A stretch of DNA of 64,000 nt from Thalassotalea_B piscium_A. Lineage in GTDB: Bacteria; Pseudomonadota; Gammaproteobacteria; Enterobacterales; Alteromonadaceae. The notes beneath the pieces were generated by a model. That model did no database searches. It saw only the letters and a program-made list of their open reading frames with translations, and had not been told where the DNA came from. Below are positions 60,639 through 64,000 of the stretch, in pieces. The stretch lies in contig CP186339.1 in the NCBI GenBank assembly GCA_049347715.1, positions 3,906,001-3,970,000 of the forward strand, read 5' to 3'. Made by a program: the position numbers and the translations under genes. The stretch's first letter is position 1. Each line of letters starts with the position of its first letter.

Positions 60639-63185
60639 TTATTTAGCATTCGCACGAAAGGCTTTAGCAAAAAACAAACTGTTGGCAATCACCTTAGCAC
60701 TACCTAACCAATAACCTCTAAACGTGAGGATATCTGTAGTTGCTATCACTCGGCCTTTTCCATAGCTATGTGCAATTATGGCTGAATTACTGGCAATTTT
60801 ATTGACTAAATTAGTATCCGCATAGCCACTTAATAGCGGTTTATTACTGTATTTGGCGACCGTAATAAATGGCGTAGCCGTTTGCTCCATGATTAAAGTA
60901 CTGTTCCTAAATAGTGGCAATTGATTATCGCTATAGCCATAAGTTAATGGATGAGACAAATCTAACTCACTAGCAAAAATAGCGCCGGCAATACGTTTTC
61001 TCGCTGATAACCTTTCTTTATCTTTATAGGTGAGTTTCTCCGTTGAAAACAAATTATCTATTTGATCTTTAGATACAAACGACGCTTTTAACACCTTTTT
61101 GTCAGCTAACCATTGACTCGCACGTTTTTGCGCGAAAATAACGCCACCGTCCTTGATCCAATTTTCTATTTTAGCAACTGTTGTATTGCCTAATTTGCTG
61201 TAGTTACCATCAACCATCATGATATGGCTGTAACTACTCAGGTCAATGGAAGCAAGACGGTTTTGCTCAACAACACTCACTGGAATATTTAATAAATTAT
61301 CAAGGTAATATAATAATTCTGCACTTTCATATTGAGAGCTAGGTTTTCCACCAATAAGCAGCACCTTCACTGGCTTAAGCATACTAAAAGAGTGGCTGCC
61401 AATATCAATACCTTTAACTGTTAAGCCAGTTGTTAAAGGGTACACGGGAATATCATATTGGGTGACAACTGAATTTAATCGACTTAACCAATGTTTATCT
61501 GTTTGAATGCCGGCAGGTATAACTATACTACCGGTGGAGAATGATTTTTCTTGGCCTGCAACCTTGGCACTAAAAAATTGGGTAGCAACTTTGGCTTGAA
61601 TACCTTCATTGAGTAACGCGTTTAACATTTTAGGAGCATAAAAATCATGCCACTCAAATACATAAGCATAATGCTCTGTAAGTGGCGCTGTGATATTTTT
61701 ACTTGCTTGTTGCCAGGTAGTTTCAGCTAACTTTAAACCGCGCGTACTTTCAACTTGATAAGTGTCAATATCCATTGCCAATGGCATTGTCCAACCAGAA
61801 ACATCATAAAAGGTATTATCTTTAAAGTTGGTTTGTGTATTAAATAACGCTTGAACCACATGGAACTGCTTTTGTGCGAGCGGTATATAGTAACTATTAT
61901 TTTTGTTAAACACGTGACCATCTTGACGAAAATTCTCTTTTAAGGGATAAACTTCAATTTGATGCTTTGCTAGTTTTTGTAAAAATATAGTCAACCGAGA
62001 TTGGTCAAAAGGTTCACTAATAAGATAACCACTGAACTCTTCTTTTTTAGCAAGTTTTGGAATGTTTTTATAGAAGGCTTGACGGTAATCTTTAAATTGT
62101 TTTTTATTTTCCCATGCGCCTTTTATTGTCGACAATGACGTCAGTACATGGTTTTGAATACCATATTCAAACGTTAATAAACCATTAATGGTCTCTTGTT
62201 GAAACCCTCTACTGCTTGCTTGTTCAAACAAGATACCAATACCGCCATTAATATCAGGATAAGTAGAGCCTTTACCATAGTAAAAATCGTCAAAGCTTTC
62301 TTGGCTATAATATAAACGGTTTTGGCTATCAAGCGCTTCCGCATGAAAGGTTGCAATAAGTTGCGTTAATTCTGTATTTTTACGCGGTGTTAACGGATGT
62401 GTGCGAGACGGTATACCTGGTTGAAAAAAATAACTACCGTTGGCACCCATTTCATGAAAATCCCCTAATACATTAGGTTGATATTTATGGTAATAAGCTA
62501 AACGATTTTGGCTTTCTTGTTGGGTTAATAACAGCCAATCGCGATTTAAGTCAAAACCATAATGATTGGTTCGCCCTGTTCGCCAGCCTTGGTGGTGTTC
62601 AATATGATTTTTATCAGCATTAGGCGTAATACCACGATAAGTATTAACCCAACTGACAAAACGATCCATTCCGTCAGGATTGATACTTGGCTCTAAAACA
62701 ATAATGGTGTCTTCGAGCATTTTTTGCACGTCGGCATTTGTACTTGCCGCTAAATGATACGCCACAACCATAGCTGCATTGGCACCACTAATTTCATCAC
62801 CATGAACACTGTAACCTAACCAAACGACTAAAGGTTCACCTTCAAGACTTTCTCCGACTTTACGACTCAATAATTGAGGGAGTTTCTTGAGATTTTTCGG
62901 TGCTGAAATGGTTAATAATAGCTGTTTTCTATATTCAGTGGTTAACCCCATAGTGGTTAACTGAATACGCTCAGATTGATTAGCTAGCGCCGTTAAATAT
63001 TGCACTAATTGATCATGACGGGCATGGCGTTCGCCAATACCGAAACCTAAAATATCTTCCGGTTTGATGATCTCAGCAGCATAATTTTGCTGATCTGGCA
63101 AATACTGCTCAACCTTAGCAGCATTCGCTTGCATCAACCAAAAGGTCAATATAATAATAATTGTTTGATAAAATCGTAAAGTCAT
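60639..63185 (-). CDS. secreted M14-family zinc carboxypeptidase-like protein
   Basis: 848 residues starting at MTLRFYQTIIIILTFWLMQANA (signal peptide), 8 bases after GAGGA; the longer frame begins inside that ribosome binding site. The M14 domain has the zinc ligands HGDE (HxxE, about residue 130) and a later His in FHEMGANG, with EPSINPDGMDRF, GFDLNRDW and a catalytic-Glu region GILFEQASSRG. The second half (about 520-800) resembles a class I glutamine amidotransferase-like beta-galactosidase-type fold (VKVLLIGGKPSSQYESAELLYY). It is expected in the periplasm or outside the cell, probably for peptide nutrition. It interrupts the comF-nfuA neighbourhood. Confidence 0.88.
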   Translation of the reverse strand: MTLRFYQTIIIILTFWLMQANAAKVEQYLPDQQNYAAEIIKPEDILGFGIGERHARHDQLVQYLTALANQSERIQLTTMGLTTEYRKQLLLTISAPKNLKKLPQLLSRKVGESLEGEPLVVWLGYSVHGDEISGANAAMVVAYHLAASTNADVQKMLEDTIIVLEPSINPDGMDRFVSWVNTYRGITPNADKNHIEHHQGWRTGRTNHYGFDLNRDWLLLTQQESQNRLAYYHKYQPNVLGDFHEMGANGSYFFQPGIPSRTHPLTPRKNTELTQLIATFHAEALDSQNRLYYSQESFDDFYYGKGSTYPDINGGIGILFEQASSRGFQQETINGLLTFEYGIQNHVLTSLSTIKGAWENKKQFKDYRQAFYKNIPKLAKKEEFSGYLISEPFDQSRLTIFLQKLAKHQIEVYPLKENFRQDGHVFNKNNSYYIPLAQKQFHVVQALFNTQTNFKDNTFYDVSGWTMPLAMDIDTYQVESTRGLKLAETTWQQASKNITAPLTEHYAYVFEWHDFYAPKMLNALLNEGIQAKVATQFFSAKVAGQEKSFSTGSIVIPAGIQTDKHWLSRLNSVVTQYDIPVYPLTTGLTVKGIDIGSHSFSMLKPVKVLLIGGKPSSQYESAELLYYLDNLLNIPVSVVEQNRLASIDLSSYSHIMMVDGNYSKLGNTTVAKIENWIKDGGVIFAQKRASQWLADKKVLKASFVSKDQIDNLFSTEKLTYKDKERLSARKRIAGAIFASELDLSHPLTYGYSDNQLPLFRNSTLIMEQTATPFITVAKYSNKPLLSGYADTNLVNKIASNSAIIAHSYGKGRVIATTDILTFRGYWLGSAKVIANSLFFAKAFRANAK

Positions 63186-63386
63186 AGCTATATTCCTCAA
63201 TCACTTACGACCAAAATAACAAAGTCTTCATAATGCTGCCAGTATAAAGGTTATTTTCTATTTCATTTTTATCTATTAAGAAAAGCTTAATCACTTGAGT
63301 CTAGAGATTACGCAGCGTAAAATACTCATACCTGACTAAATTACTCAGGTATATTTTTTATTTTCATAGAGAGCGAACTAAGCATT

Positions 63387-63965
63387 ATGATTACTATCTC
63401 AGAAACAGCTCAGGCCCATTTTGTAAAATTGTTGTCTCAACAGGCTGAAGGTACAAACATTCGTGTTTTTGTGGTTAATCCAGGAACAACTTCTGCTGAA
63501 TGTGGCGTATCATATTGCCCTGCAGATGCGATTGAAGAAGATGATATTAAAATACCATTTGAGCATTTTTCTGCCTATATTGATGCAGACAGCAAACCTT
63601 TTCTTGAAGAAGCTGAAATCGACTTTACTTCAGATCAAATGGGCTCTCAGCTCACATTAAAAGCGCCAAATGCGAAATTAAAGAAAGTATCAGATGATGC
63701 TCCTTTATTTGAACGCGTTGATTATTTCTTAAAAACAGAAGTGAATCCACAACTTGCTGGTCATGGTGGTGAATGTACCCTAATGGAAATTACCGAAGAT
63801 GGTTATGCGGTATTACAGTTTGGTGGTGGATGTAACGGTTGTAGTCAAATAGACGTGACGGTGAAAGACGGTATTGAAAAACAATTATTAACATCTATGG
63901 ATGGTGAAATAAAAGGTGTACGTGATATGACTGAACATGAACGCGGTGAACATTCATATTACTAA
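63387..63965 (+). CDS. nfuA: Fe/S biogenesis protein NfuA
   Basis: NfuA receives a 4Fe-4S cluster and delivers it to client proteins such as aconitase. The 192 residues have the N-terminal A-type (degenerate IscA-like) domain and the C-terminal Nfu domain with the CxxC motif GGCNGCSQIDVTVKDGIE (about residue 150). Length matches E. coli NfuA (191). Both Cys are present. It follows the bioH-comF pair with the M14 gene between. Confidence 0.96.
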   Translation: MITISETAQAHFVKLLSQQAEGTNIRVFVVNPGTTSAECGVSYCPADAIEEDDIKIPFEHFSAYIDADSKPFLEEAEIDFTSDQMGSQLTLKAPNAKLKKVSDDAPLFERVDYFLKTEVNPQLAGHGGECTLMEITEDGYAVLQFGGGCNGCSQIDVTVKDGIEKQLLTSMDGEIKGVRDMTEHERGEHSYY

Positions 63966-64000
63966 TCATTTATTTTAGTTAAAAAAAACCCACCAACATT

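Overview
The window is about 64 kb of an AT-rich chromosome from a marine gammaproteobacterium, most likely of the order Alteromonadales and probably a Colwellia/Thalassotalea-type member of Colwelliaceae. This rests on enteric-like conserved gene neighbourhoods (rpoC-rpoB-rplL-rplJ-rplA-rplK-nusG-secE-tRNA-Trp; tuf-tRNA(Thr,Gly,Tyr,Thr)-coaX-birA-murB; rph-pyrE; bioH-comF-nfuA), low GC, and protein sequences typical of that group. The taxonomic call is an inference, not a search result.

Layout. 1-8.4 kb: the transcription/translation core, all on the minus strand, with its promoters, an L10-type leader, an attenuator-like hairpin between rplL and rpoB, and tRNA-Trp. 8.5-15.3 kb: a block of accessory genes lying between tRNA-Trp/secE and tuf, which are adjacent in E. 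coli. It holds an OmpA-like lipoprotein, a potassium/proton antiporter, and a TonB receptor-hydrolase-secreted RidA operon. 15.8-20.3 kb: tuf, four tRNAs, coaX, birA and murB. Four reading-frame breaks fall between 9.6 and 16.2 kb (two in the antiporter, one in the receptor, one in tuf). I saw none in the remaining genes, so this stretch is either poorly assembled or decaying.

20.4-24.3 kb: a three-gene exopolysaccharide export set (tyrosine autokinase, Wza-like protein, beta-barrel protein) without local glycosyltransferases. 24.5-27.8 kb: a nuclease-like/helicase/helix-turn-helix fusion protein and a methyltransferase. 28.4-31.5 kb: two divergent secreted proteins, one with two TonB-C-like domains.

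31.8-50.9 kb is the centrepiece: a compact minus-strand aryl polyene (APE) pigment cluster. It encodes two ketosynthases, a chain-length factor, ketoreductase, two dehydratases, two acyl carrier proteins, an acyl-AMP ligase, acyltransferases, a glycosyltransferase, a thioesterase, LolA-like, lipoprotein and MMPL export functions, and its own phosphopantetheinyl transferase. It also contains an aromatic amino acid ammonia-lyase, which could make the aryl starter, and a flavoprotein with the WxWxIP signature of flavin-dependent halogenases. Together these suggest a halogenated, xanthomonadin-like pigment. Three envelope-protein genes are translationally coupled to the 3' end of the operon.

51-64 kb: yicC; a DM13 lipoprotein; a thioredoxin-like/TAT-subunit/FAD-dehydrogenase operon; rph-pyrE; a HEXXH protein with a small flagellar-tail-like protein; bioH; comF; a secreted M14 peptidase; and nfuA.
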